A DNA stretch of 64,000 bases, from contig NZ_PYFX01000010.1 of NCBI RefSeq assembly GCF_003020115.1, positions 62,001 through 126,000 on the forward strand. Reading direction: 5' to 3'. Below, one piece after another: positions 42,194 through 50,365 of this stretch (positions within the stretch are counted from its first letter, which is position 1; each line of letters begins with the position of its first letter). Source of the stretch: Bradyrhizobium sp. MOS002. GTDB lineage: Bacteria > Pseudomonadota > Alphaproteobacteria > Rhizobiales > Xanthobacteraceae. Made by a program: the position numbers and the translations under genes. Under the pieces are notes generated by a model, which worked only from the letters and a program-made list of their open reading frames with translations, was not told the DNA's origin and searched no databases.

Positions 42194-44359
42194 TCAATCA
42201 GCGCGCGCATCCAGACGGAACGCGTTCTCGACAATTCGTAAACCCACCTCGCCGCTCAGCGACATCAGCGATTCCGGATGGAATTGCACGCCGGCGACCG
42301 GCAGGGTCTTGTGCTCCAGCGCCATGGCGACGCCGTCCTCGGTGCTGGCGGTGACGGATAGCACCTCCGGCATGCTGTCGCGCTCGACATAGAGCGAGTG
42401 ATAGCGGCCGATCACGATCTCGTTCGGCAGATTGCGCATCAGTCGCCCGCCGCGCACCTGCACCCGCGAGGGCCGGCCGTGGGCGGGATGCGTGAGCTGC
42501 CCGAGCTCGCCGCCGAAATACTCGCCGATCGCCTGGACGCCGAGGCAGACGCCGAACACCGGCAGCTTGTTCTCCAGTGCCGCGTCGATGGTCTTCTTGA
42601 TGCCGAAATCCTCAGGCCTGCCGGGCCCGGGCGACAGCACCAGCAAATCCCACCGCTTCTGCTTGAGCATGTCGAGCGCATGCACATGGCGAACCACGGT
42701 GACATCGGCGCCGACCTGGCGGAAGTAATCGGCCAGCATATGCACAAAGCTGTCGTCATGGTCGATCAGCAGCACCCGCTTGCCGCTTCCGGTGGCATCG
42801 GGCGCGAAGGCCGACAGCGGCTTCGGCGGATCGCCACGCAGCGCCTGGAACAGGGCAGCGGCCTTGACCTGGCACTCGCGGTCCTCGGCGGCGGGATCGG
42901 AGTCGAACAAACAGGTGGCGCCGACGCGCACTTCCGCGAGGCCTTCCTTCATCCGGATGGTGCGGATGGTGAGGCCGGTGTTGATGCTGCCATCGAAATT
43001 CACCGCCCCGATCGCGCCGGCATACCAGCGGCGCGGCGAGCGCTCGTGGTCCTCGACGAACTGCATCGCCCAGAGTTTTGGCGCGCCGGTGACGGTGACG
43101 GCCCAGGCATGGGTGAGGAACGCATCGAGCGCATCGAAGCCGGGACGCAGCATGCCTTCGACATGGTCGACGGTGTGGAAGAGTTTTGAATAGGTCTCGA
43201 TCTGCCGGCGCGCCAGCACCTTGATCGTGCCGGGGACGCAGACGCGCGCCTTGTCGTTGCGATCGACGTCGGTGCACATGTTGAGCTCAAACTCGTCCTT
43301 CTCGGAGTTCAGGAGCTGGCGGATCTGCTCGGCATCGCCGATCGCATCGGTACCGCGCGCGATCGTACCCGAGATCGGGCAGGTCTCGACCCGGCGTCCG
43401 TCCGAGCGCACGAACATTTCCGGAGAGGCCGAGACGAGAAATTCGCCCTCGCCGAGATTCATCAGCGCGCCGTACGGCGACGGGTTGATGACGCAGAGCC
43501 GCTGGAACACTTCCGCCGGCGAACGGTCGCAGGGCTCCGCGAAAAGCTGCCCCGGCACGGCCTCGAACAGATCACCACGCGCAAAGGCAGCACGCGCGGT
43601 CTCGACCGTGGCCTGATATTCGCCGGGCGCGTGATCGGCAAAACCCTGGCGTGGTGTCTTGAGGTACGGGCTCTCGGCAGTCTCGTGCGGAAGGCCCGCG
43701 GTGGACTTGCCCTTCCACGCGAAATCGTAAGTGAGCACGACACCGCGGCCGGTGGCGCGGTCATAGGCGAGCAGGCGGTCGGGCACGTAGAGCACGATGT
43801 CGCGCTGGTCGCTCTCGCGCGCGCGCTTTTGCACGAGGTCCTCGATCTGGAACACGAGGTCGTAGGCGAAGGCGCCGAACAAGCCGAGCACGCCGTCGTC
43901 ATTGGCAGAGAAAGCGGCGACGAGATCGCGCACCAGCGACATCACGCTGGCGCGCCGCGTGCGCTGGTCTTCGTCGATCGGGGCTTCGCCGCGGATGATG
44001 TGACCGGCAAGGCGCGTGTGGGTCTTCTCGGAGATCACGACACAGGGTTCGCGCAAGACGTCGGCGAGGAAGGCGATCAGCACCTCCCCGCGCGCGTTCA
44101 GCGCTTCCAGCTTGAAATTGACGCCGGTGGTCTCGAGCTTGAGCGGCGGATCGGAGAAGCCGAGATCAAAGCTCTCGTAGCGGCCGGGCACGGTGGTACC
44201 CGAGGACAGCACCACGCCGCGGCGACGGTCGAGCAAGCTGACGAGATCGTCGAGCCTGTTGGCGCCGCCGGAAAACTGTTCCGCCACGCGCGTGATCGCA
44301 AGCCCCGCGCGGGTCACATAGTCGCTCCGAGCCGGAAGGGCAAAGACGGTCCTGTTCAT
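42194..44359 (-). CDS. Anthranilate synthase, fused TrpE-TrpG
   Basis: A 721-residue fusion that makes anthranilate from chorismate and glutamine, the first committed step of tryptophan synthesis. The TrpE part (about 1-510) contains CPISGTIARGTDAIGDAEQ and LNMCTDVDRNDKARVC regions and HAWAVTVTGAPKLWAMQ. The glutamine amidotransferase part (about 520-721) has the Cys nucleophile in VFGVCLGVQAIGEY and the His-Glu pair in VQFHPESLMS. A leader peptide with tandem Trp codons and hairpins (44475-44522 and around) lies upstream. Fused trpE(G) is usual in rhizobia. apt follows directly after it. Confidence 0.96.
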   Translation of the reverse strand: MNRTVFALPARSDYVTRAGLAITRVAEQFSGGANRLDDLVSLLDRRRGVVLSSGTTVPGRYESFDLGFSDPPLKLETTGVNFKLEALNARGEVLIAFLADVLREPCVVISEKTHTRLAGHIIRGEAPIDEDQRTRRASVMSLVRDLVAAFSANDDGVLGLFGAFAYDLVFQIEDLVQKRARESDQRDIVLYVPDRLLAYDRATGRGVVLTYDFAWKGKSTAGLPHETAESPYLKTPRQGFADHAPGEYQATVETARAAFARGDLFEAVPGQLFAEPCDRSPAEVFQRLCVINPSPYGALMNLGEGEFLVSASPEMFVRSDGRRVETCPISGTIARGTDAIGDAEQIRQLLNSEKDEFELNMCTDVDRNDKARVCVPGTIKVLARRQIETYSKLFHTVDHVEGMLRPGFDALDAFLTHAWAVTVTGAPKLWAMQFVEDHERSPRRWYAGAIGAVNFDGSINTGLTIRTIRMKEGLAEVRVGATCLFDSDPAAEDRECQVKAAALFQALRGDPPKPLSAFAPDATGSGKRVLLIDHDDSFVHMLADYFRQVGADVTVVRHVHALDMLKQKRWDLLVLSPGPGRPEDFGIKKTIDAALENKLPVFGVCLGVQAIGEYFGGELGQLTHPAHGRPSRVQVRGGRLMRNLPNEIVIGRYHSLYVERDSMPEVLSVTASTEDGVAMALEHKTLPVAGVQFHPESLMSLSGEVGLRIVENAFRLDARAD

Positions 44360-44410
44360 GGGGTCCTCTTACGAAACTTGTCGAGGGAACGCCACACAGG
44401 ACAAACGATC

Positions 44411-44436
44411 AGGCCGCCGCACTGCGTGGGCGACCT
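44411..44436 (-). terminator. Possible attenuator hairpin of trpEG
   Basis: In the minus strand direction the arms AGGTCGCC and GGCGGCCT pair (one G-U) around a 10-base loop, followed by GATCGTTTG. This stem lies between the leader peptide and trpEG, where an attenuator would sit. A competing stem CACCTC-CTGA-GAGGTG at 44469-44484 overlaps the leader stop codon. The T-run is weak, so factor-independent termination is uncertain. Confidence 0.45.
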
Positions 44437-44474
44437 CAGACGATTTTGGGAGAATAAATCGCACCGGCCACCTC

Positions 44475-44522
44475 TCAGGAGGTGCGCCACCAAAGACGGG
44501 ATGGGCGGACGGCGGTGCTCAT
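44475..44522 (-). CDS. trpL: trp leader peptide TrpL
   Basis: On the minus strand, ATG at 44520-44522 opens a 15-codon frame reading MSTAVRPSRLWWRTS and ending in TGA at 44475-44477. The tandem Trp codons (TGG TGG) at residues 11-12 are the sensor of tryptophan supply, as in other rhizobia. A hairpin overlapping the stop codon, CACCTC-CTGA-GAGGTG (44469-44484), and a later stem at 44411-44436 complete an attenuator. A -35-like TTGACA (44553-44558) ends 30 bases before the ATG, so transcription would begin at or next to the ATG and the leader would be leaderless. In Sinorhizobium the released leader transcript acts as a small RNA; that role is possible here but not shown. Confidence 0.8.
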   Translation of the reverse strand: MSTAVRPSRLWWRTS

Positions 44523-44552
44523 GGGCGGATACACACCATCCGACAGAGGCCG

Positions 44553-44558
44553 TGTCAA
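44553..44558 (-). promoter_or_regulatory. -35 element TTGACA of the trpL-trpEG promoter
   Basis: TTGACA on the minus strand ends 30 bases before the leader ATG, which puts the expected +1 at the A of the ATG. A clear -10 consensus is lacking; the best local choice is TGTATC or TGTGTA 17-19 bases on. The position of the -35 element is the main support for leaderless translation of trpL. Confidence 0.55.
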
Positions 44559-44633
44559 GAGACGGAACCGCGCCCCTGCCCGCCCACAGCCCTCTTTTGA
44601 GGCTTGAAAGCGCGAAAACAGCCTGACGGCTGT

Positions 44634-45098
44634 TCAGCCCTCGCGGACATATAGCAGGTCGATGGCTCCTTCTTCCTCGTTCATCCATCGATCGCGCTCG
44701 CGAAAGCCATGCTTTTCGTAGAACGCGCGAGCGGCGAAATTCTGCTCGAACACATCGAGCGTGATCCGGCCAAGAGCACTCGCATGAGCACTCGCGATCG
44801 CCCGCTCCAGCAGCGCCGAACCCGCGCCGCGCCGGTGACGCGATGGATCGACGAAGAGCTGATCGACATGCCGGCCCTTCAGCGCAATGAAACCCGCCAT
44901 GGCGTCCGCCTCGAATGCTGCAAGAGTCCAGCTCCATTCGACGAATTTAGGTGAGTACCAAGCCTCGACCTCCTGCAGCGAATACGACCAGTTCATGAAT
45001 TGATAGGCGATCAGGCAGGCGCGGTAGTGCACGAGACTGATCGCCTTGAGATCGTCCATTTCGAGCGGCCGGAAGCTGAGGTTCGGGCTGCCCGTCAT
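44634..45098 (-). CDS. GNAT family N-acetyltransferase
   Basis: A 154-residue single-domain acetyltransferase. LSFRPLEMDDLKAISLVHYR opens the fold, QLFVDPSRHRRGAGSALLERA supplies the acetyl-CoA loop, and NFAARAFYEKHGFRERDR the final strand-helix. The ATG at 45098 follows the dienelactone hydrolase stop by one base, so the two genes are coupled. The acceptor is unknown. Confidence 0.88.
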   Translation of the reverse strand: MTGSPNLSFRPLEMDDLKAISLVHYRACLIAYQFMNWSYSLQEVEAWYSPKFVEWSWTLAAFEADAMAGFIALKGRHVDQLFVDPSRHRRGAGSALLERAIASAHASALGRITLDVFEQNFAARAFYEKHGFRERDRWMNEEEGAIDLLYVREG

Positions 45099-45099
45099 G

Positions 45100-45774
45100 C
45101 TACCCCAAATACTTCCGGAAAAACTCCGTCGCCCTGCCCCAGGCCAGCTCGGCGGCTTCGCGGTCGTGGACGGCCTGGCGCTGCTCGTTGACGAAGGCGT
45201 GCTCGGCGTCATAGCGGAACAGCTCCAGCGACTTGCCGGCGGCCTTCATGGCCTTTTCGAAGCCGTTGACCAGCTCTGGCGTGCACCAATCGTCCTTGTT
45301 GGCGAAATGGGCCTGGAGCGGAATCTTGACGTCGGCGGGCTTGGCCGCCTGCTCCGGCGGAATGCCGTAGAACACGACGCCGGCGGCGAGCTCCGGCACG
45401 TGCACCGCGCCGATGATGGTGACGGCGCCGCCGAGGCAGAAGCCGGTCAGGCCGACCTTGGCGCCGTTGCGTGACAGATATTGCGTGGCGCCGCGCACCG
45501 TCTGCGTGGTGGCGTCCATGAAGTCGAGCGAGTTCATCTCTTTGCCGGCCGCGTCCATGTCGTGATACGGCACCACCTTGCCCTTGTAGAGATCGGGCGC
45601 CAGCGCATCGAAACCGGCCAGTGCGAAGCGGTCGCAGAGGCCCTTGATCTGGTCCGACAGGCCCCACCATTCCTGGATCACCACCACGCCCGGCGCGTTG
45701 CCGCGCGCGGCGTTGGCGAGATAGCCCGAGGCGTCCTTGCCGTCAGGGCGCTTGAAGGTGATGGCGGTTCCCAT
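45100..45774 (-). CDS. Dienelactone hydrolase family protein
   Basis: A 224-residue alpha/beta hydrolase of the dienelactone hydrolase family. The Cys nucleophile is in VGLTGFCLGGAVTIIG near residue 113, and the Asp and His are in KDDWCTPELV and AEHAFVNEQRQ. Such enzymes open lactones in aromatic breakdown, but many have other roles; no ring-cleavage genes are nearby. The GNAT gene starts right after its stop codon. Confidence 0.9.
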   Translation of the reverse strand: MGTAITFKRPDGKDASGYLANAARGNAPGVVVIQEWWGLSDQIKGLCDRFALAGFDALAPDLYKGKVVPYHDMDAAGKEMNSLDFMDATTQTVRGATQYLSRNGAKVGLTGFCLGGAVTIIGAVHVPELAAGVVFYGIPPEQAAKPADVKIPLQAHFANKDDWCTPELVNGFEKAMKAAGKSLELFRYDAEHAFVNEQRQAVHDREAAELAWGRATEFFRKYLG

Positions 45775-45865
45775 GGTGTCCTCCGATGAGTTTTTGAGTT
45801 CGCGGCATTTTGGCGTTTGAGCGGGCGATAGGCAATCGCGCCCGACAACACACTCTCGTGCCCAA

Positions 45866-45890
45866 CAAAAAAGCCCCCTTGCGGGGGCCT
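45866..45890 (-). terminator. Rho-independent terminator, read leftward past fbcH
   Basis: The stem GCCCCC / GGGGGC (45873-45878 and 45883-45888, loop TTGC on the plus strand) is preceded on the plus strand by a run of A at 45866-45872, which reads as a T-run on the minus strand. It lies 22 bases beyond the fbcH stop, in the right place to end the fbcF-fbcH transcript. Confidence 0.85.
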
Positions 45891-45912
45891 CTTCATTCTC
45901 GCCTCGGGCCGC

Positions 45913-47985
45913 TCAGTGCGAGTCGGCCCAGACCTTCTTCTTGGTGAAGTACATCAGGCCGGCAAAGATGATCAGGAAGATGAACACCTGGAAACCGAGG
46001 CGCTTGCGCGCTTCCATGTGCGGTTCGGCGGTCCACATCAGGAACGTGGTGACGTCCTTGGAATATTGCGCGATCGTGGTCGGCGAGCCGTCGTCATAGG
46101 TCACCTGGCCGTCGCTGAGCGGCTTCGGCATCTTGATGGCGTGGCCCGGGAAGTACTTGTTGTAGTAGGACCCCTCGGGGATGGTCACGCCTTCGGGCGC
46201 CTTGTCCTCAAAGCCCTGGAGCAACGCCGAGACGTAGTCCGGGCCCTGCTCCTGATACTGGGTGAAGAAGTCGACGATGAACATCGGGAAGCCGCGACCA
46301 TAGGAACGCGCCTTGGTGATCAGGGACAGATCCGGCGGCGCCGCGCCACCGTTCGCCGCACGCGCCGCCTGCTCGTTCGGGAATGGCGAGGGGAAATAAT
46401 CCGCCGGCCGGCCCGCGCGTTCGAACATGTCGCCCGCGTCGTTCGGACCATCCTTGACCTTGTAGTCGGAGGCGAAGGCTGCAGCCTGCGCGACCGAATA
46501 GCCGGGACCGCCGGCTTCAGCGAGGTTGCGGAAGGCGACGTAGGACAGGCCGTGGCAGTTGGCGCAGACTTCCTTGTAGACCTTCAGGCCGCGCTGCAAT
46601 GCGCCGCGGTCATACTTGCCGAACGGACCGGCGAACGACCATTTGTTGCCCGGCGGCTTGTCGCTGCCTTCGTTGGCGCGAGCGCTGTCGGCGGAGCCCG
46701 CAAACAACGCGCCCGCCAGCGCAAGCACGATCGCGCTCGACACCATCGGCGTGGACCTGCTCCCGGTCTTGGCCAGGACGGCATCCGAGATCGAGTTCGG
46801 CACCGGCCGCGGCTTCTCGATGCGCGAGAGCAGCGGCAGTACGATCAGGAAGTAGGCGAAGTAGCAGAATGTCAGGACCCGGCCGGCGATCACATAGATG
46901 CCTTCCGGCGGCTGCGCGCCGAGATAGCCGAGCAGGATGCAGACCGCGACGAAGATCCAGAAGAACTGCTTGGCCAGCGGACGATACTTCGACGACTTCG
47001 TCCTGGCGGCGTCGAGCCAGGGCAGGAAGCACAGGATGATGATTGCCGAGAACATCCCGATCACGCCCGCGAGCTTGTTCGGGATCGAGCGCAGGATCGC
47101 GTAGAACGGCAGGTAATACCATTCCGGCACGATGTGCGGCGGCGTCACGCCAGGGTTCGCCGGAATGTAATTGTCGGCGTCGCCGAGATAGTTCGGCATG
47201 TAGAAGATGAACCAGGCATAGAGCAGCATGAAGCAGGCGACGCCGAACCCGTCCTTGATGGTCGCGTGCGGCGTGAACGGAACCGTGTCCTTTTCCGTCT
47301 TCGGCTCGACACCGTCAGGATTGTTCTGGCCGGCGACGTGCAGCGCCCAGACGTGGAGCACGACGACGCCCGCGATCAGGAACGGCAGCAGATAGTGCAG
47401 CGAGAAGAAGCGGTTCAGCGTCGGGTTGCCGACCGAATAGCCGCCCCACAGCAGCGTCACGATGCTCTCGCCGACATAGGGAATGGCGGAGAACAAATTG
47501 GTGATGACGGTGGCGCCCCAGAAGCTCATCTGGCCCCACGGCAGCACGTAGCCCATGAAGCCGGTCGCCATCATCAGGAGGTAAATGATGACGCCGAGGA
47601 TCCACAGCACTTCGCGCGGCTCCTTGTAGGAGCCGTAATAGAGGCCGCGAAGCATGTGGACGTAGACGGCGAAGAAGAACATCGACGCGCCGCAGGCGTG
47701 CATGTTGCGCAGCAGCCAGCCGTAATTGACGTCACGGACGAGCAGCTCGACCGACTTGAAGGCGAGGTCGGCATGCGGCGTATAGTGCATCGCCAGGATC
47801 ACGCCGGTCAGGATCTGCATCCCCAGCATGAAGGAGAGGATGGCGCCGAAGGTCCACCAATAGTTCAGGTTACGCGGGGTGGGATAGACCACGAAGGAGG
47901 AGTGCATGAGGCCGAGGATCGGCAGACGTCGCTCGATCCATTGCAGGGCCGGATTGCTCGGCTGGTAGTCGGATGGTCCGCTCAT
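45913..47985 (-). CDS. fbcH: Fused cytochrome b/cytochrome c1 of the bc1 complex
   Basis: A 690-residue precursor that gives both cytochrome b and cytochrome c1 of the ubiquinol-cytochrome c oxidoreductase. The cytochrome b part has the four heme ligands His96, His110, His197 and His211 (spacing 14 and 14), the Qo-site motif PEWY at 287-290 and many membrane helices. After about residue 400 comes an internal signal-like helix (SSAIVLALAGALFAGS) ending near SARAN 437, then cytochrome c1 with its heme motif CANCH at 474-478, Met-rich region and C-terminal anchor (FLIIFAGLMYF). In Bradyrhizobium the fbcH product is known to be cleaved into two subunits. It stands 62 bases after fbcF and has a terminator downstream. 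Confidence 0.97.
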   Translation of the reverse strand: MSGPSDYQPSNPALQWIERRLPILGLMHSSFVVYPTPRNLNYWWTFGAILSFMLGMQILTGVILAMHYTPHADLAFKSVELLVRDVNYGWLLRNMHACGASMFFFAVYVHMLRGLYYGSYKEPREVLWILGVIIYLLMMATGFMGYVLPWGQMSFWGATVITNLFSAIPYVGESIVTLLWGGYSVGNPTLNRFFSLHYLLPFLIAGVVVLHVWALHVAGQNNPDGVEPKTEKDTVPFTPHATIKDGFGVACFMLLYAWFIFYMPNYLGDADNYIPANPGVTPPHIVPEWYYLPFYAILRSIPNKLAGVIGMFSAIIILCFLPWLDAARTKSSKYRPLAKQFFWIFVAVCILLGYLGAQPPEGIYVIAGRVLTFCYFAYFLIVLPLLSRIEKPRPVPNSISDAVLAKTGSRSTPMVSSAIVLALAGALFAGSADSARANEGSDKPPGNKWSFAGPFGKYDRGALQRGLKVYKEVCANCHGLSYVAFRNLAEAGGPGYSVAQAAAFASDYKVKDGPNDAGDMFERAGRPADYFPSPFPNEQAARAANGGAAPPDLSLITKARSYGRGFPMFIVDFFTQYQEQGPDYVSALLQGFEDKAPEGVTIPEGSYYNKYFPGHAIKMPKPLSDGQVTYDDGSPTTIAQYSKDVTTFLMWTAEPHMEARKRLGFQVFIFLIIFAGLMYFTKKKVWADSH

Positions 47986-48047
47986 GATGCGATCCTGAGG
48001 AAATAATACGACGAGACGGCGCGAAGCTTCGGACGAGGGCCCGAAGC

Positions 48048-48578
48048 TCAGCCGATCTGGATTTTGGTGTCGGAAACGAACTGGTACGGCGGCACCGGCA
48101 GGTTCGCGGGCGCGGGCCCCTGGCGGATACGGCCGGACGAATCGTACTGCGAACCATGGCAGGGGCAGAAGAACCCGTCGTAATTGCCTTCATGGGCGAT
48201 CGGGATGCAGCCGAGATGGGTGCAGATGCCGATCACGACCAGCCACTGCTCATGGCCGGACTTGACCCGGGCCTCGTCGGACTGCGGATCGGGCAGGCTC
48301 GCCACGTTGACGGCGCGCGCCTCGTCGATCTGCTTCTTGGTGCGGTGGCTGATATAGATCGGCTTGCCGCGCCAGAACACCTTGATGTCCTGCCCCTCGG
48401 CGACCGGGCTGAGATCGACCTCGATCGGCGCACCGGCGGCGATGGTCGACGCATCAGGATTCATTTGGGAAATGAAGGGCCAGAGCGCGGCTGCGCCCCC
48501 TACTGCTACAGCTGCCCCCGTTGCAACGAATAAGAAATCACGGCGTGTCGGATGGTCCGCCGAAGACGCTGTCGTCAC
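48048..48578 (-). CDS. fbcF: Rieske iron-sulfur subunit of the bc1 complex
   Basis: A 176-residue Rieske protein. The cluster loops CTHLGC and CPCHGSQYD give the two Cys and two His ligands with the joining disulfide Cys, and an uncleaved twin-arginine-type N-terminus (TRRDFLFVATGAAVAVGG) anchors it in the membrane. It transfers electrons from ubiquinol to cytochrome c1. The gene begins with GTG at 48576-48578, preceded by AAGGG, and fbcH follows it directly. Confidence 0.96.
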   Translation of the reverse strand: MTTASSADHPTRRDFLFVATGAAVAVGGAAALWPFISQMNPDASTIAAGAPIEVDLSPVAEGQDIKVFWRGKPIYISHRTKKQIDEARAVNVASLPDPQSDEARVKSGHEQWLVVIGICTHLGCIPIAHEGNYDGFFCPCHGSQYDSSGRIRQGPAPANLPVPPYQFVSDTKIQIG

Positions 48579-48856
48579 GATTCCAACCCTTTCTTCTTAT
48601 GCAGCCGGCGGAACCGCTCCAGGAGCCCCCAAGGTCCCTAGAACAGCCTGCCGGCGCCCGCGGCCCCCCGCGGCGGCAGAACTTCACGTGCCCCCACCAA
48701 AACAAGGCGAAAACAGCAGTCCAGAATCGTTCTATTGGCACCCTTGCCGGGCGAGCGCAAGCCCGCTATCGGCGCGGGAGCGTGCAATGCACGAATTCCG
48801 CGGCCAGCGATGTTTTATTGAGACATTTCCAGTCCGCACCGAACCCGGCACAGCCC

Positions 48857-49315
48857 ATGCAGATAGCGCTTTTTCAACCCGACATCCCCCAGAACACCGG
48901 CACGATTCTCAGGCTCTGCGCCTGCCTGGGCGTGGCCGCCCATATCATCGAACCGGCGGGCTTCCCCGTGTCCGACCGGCATTTCCGCCGGGCGGGAATG
49001 GATTACCTCGATCAGGTCAGCATCGTCAGGCACGACTCCTGGTCGAAATTCGAGCAATGGCGCGCGGCGCAAGGCGGCCGCCTGCTGCTGTTCACCACCA
49101 AAGGGGCGACCGACTACCGCGATTTCCGTTACCAGACGGCGGACATCCTGCTATTCGGGCGCGAGAGCGCCGGCGTCACCGAGGCCGTGGTCGAGGCGGC
49201 GGACGCGCGGCTGGTGATCCCGATCGCTCCGGGGCTGCGGTCGCTCAATGTCGCCATGACCGCGGCGATGGCCGCAGGCGAAGCGCTGCGGCAGCTCCGG
49301 AACCCGCAAGTTTGA
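48857..49315 (+). CDS. trmL: tRNA (cytidine/uridine-34-2'-O)-methyltransferase TrmL
   Basis: A 152-residue SPOUT methyltransferase that 2'-O-methylates the wobble base of some leucine tRNAs in relatives. IALFQPDIPQNTGTILRLCA at the start and LLFGRESAGVTEAVVEAAD and IPIAPGLRSLNVAMTAAM at the knot are diagnostic. I chose ATG at 48857 (MQIALFQPDI). It is 18 bases before queE, both acting on the tRNA wobble position, and divergent from fbcF. Confidence 0.92.
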   Translation: MQIALFQPDIPQNTGTILRLCACLGVAAHIIEPAGFPVSDRHFRRAGMDYLDQVSIVRHDSWSKFEQWRAAQGGRLLLFTTKGATDYRDFRYQTADILLFGRESAGVTEAVVEAADARLVIPIAPGLRSLNVAMTAAMAAGEALRQLRNPQV

Positions 49316-49333
49316 GATGTTGAGGAGAGACGG

Positions 49334-49966
49334 TTGAGTTACGCGGTCAAGGAAATCTTCCTGACACTGCAAGGCGAAGGCGCCCATGCCGGGCGCGCGT
49401 CCGTATTTTGCCGTTTTGCCGGCTGCAATCTCTGGAGCGGGCGCGAGGCCGACCGCAGCGCGGCCACCTGCAAATTCTGCGACACCGATTTCGTCGGCAC
49501 CGACGGCACGCTCGGCGGCCGCTATGCCTCTGCCGCGGAACTCGCCGGCATCATCGCGGCGCAATGGACGGCATCCACCGACAATCGTTACGTGGTGCTC
49601 ACCGGCGGCGAGCCGCTGCTCCAGGTCGATGCCGCGCTGGTCGACGCGCTCCATGCACGCGGCTTCGAGATCGGGGTCGAGACCAACGGCACCATCGCCC
49701 CGCCCGAGGGGCTCGACTGGATCTGCGTCAGCCCGAAGGGCTGCAGCGATCTGGTGATCCGGCGCGGCCACGAGCTGAAGCTGGTCTATCCGCAGCCGCT
49801 CGCCATGCCGGAGGCCTTCGCGGATCTCGCCTTCGAGCGCTTCTCACTGCAGCCGATGGACGGGCCGGAGGTCGCCCTAAACACTGCGGGCGCAATCGAC
49901 TATTGCCTGAATCATCCGCAATGGCGGCTCAGCGTGCAGACGCATAAGTCGCTCGGTATCAGATAG
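49334..49966 (+). CDS. queE: 7-carboxy-7-deazaguanine synthase QueE
   Basis: A 210-residue radical SAM enzyme that makes 7-carboxy-7-deazaguanine from 6-carboxytetrahydropterin on the way to queuosine. The cluster motif is the family's unusual C-x14-C-x2-C (CNLWSGREADRSAATCKFC near residue 31), and LTGGEPLLQVD follows near 86. It starts with TTG at 49334 (MSYAVKEIFL). It is next to a queD-like gene (18 bases) and trmL. Confidence 0.95.
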   Translation: MSYAVKEIFLTLQGEGAHAGRASVFCRFAGCNLWSGREADRSAATCKFCDTDFVGTDGTLGGRYASAAELAGIIAAQWTASTDNRYVVLTGGEPLLQVDAALVDALHARGFEIGVETNGTIAPPEGLDWICVSPKGCSDLVIRRGHELKLVYPQPLAMPEAFADLAFERFSLQPMDGPEVALNTAGAIDYCLNHPQWRLSVQTHKSLGIR

Positions 49967-49983
49967 GATTGGTTTTCGAACAG

Positions 49984-50349
49984 ATGTGGGAATTGACGAA
50001 ATCGTTTCGCTTCGAGGCGGCGCACTCATTGTCGGGAACGACGTTCGGCGCTGATAGCGAAGAGATCCACGGCCACTCCTTCCGCGCCGAGGTGACGGTG
50101 CGCGGCACGCCCGATCCCAAAACCGGCATGGTGGTCGATCTCGGTCTGGTCCAGCGCGCCATCGAGGACGTGCGCATGACGCTTGACCACAAGTACCTCA
50201 ACAAGATCGAGGCGCTGGGCACACCGACGCTGGAAAATCTCTCGCGCTTTGTCTGGGAGCGGCTGGCCCCTATCGGCAAGCTCACTCGCGTCAGCATCCA
50301 CCGCGACAGTTGCAACGAGAGCTGCACCTATTATGGCCCGCAGGGCTGA
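49984..50349 (+). CDS. 6-pyruvoyl/6-carboxy-tetrahydropterin synthase family protein (queD-like)
   Basis: A 121-residue COG0720 protein with zinc ligands in FEAAHSLS and EIHGHSF. The HGH is preceded by SEE rather than by the C-x3-HGH Cys of classic QueD; the Glu three residues before HGH gives an E-x2-HGH motif, which is reported for the PTPS-III group that can replace FolB. Position after queE favours a role in queuosine (6-carboxytetrahydropterin synthesis), so activity could be either. A TTG five codons earlier (49969) is a possible start. RBS evidence for ATG 49984 is weak. Confidence 0.85.
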   Translation: MWELTKSFRFEAAHSLSGTTFGADSEEIHGHSFRAEVTVRGTPDPKTGMVVDLGLVQRAIEDVRMTLDHKYLNKIEALGTPTLENLSRFVWERLAPIGKLTRVSIHRDSCNESCTYYGPQG

Positions 50350-50365
50350 CGACAAGGCTGACGGA

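Noticed and set aside
45916..48006. A 696-codon plus-strand open frame opposite fbcH
   Set aside because: The minus strand encodes an intact cytochrome b/c1 with all heme ligands; the plus frame is Arg/Asp/Glu/His-rich noise.
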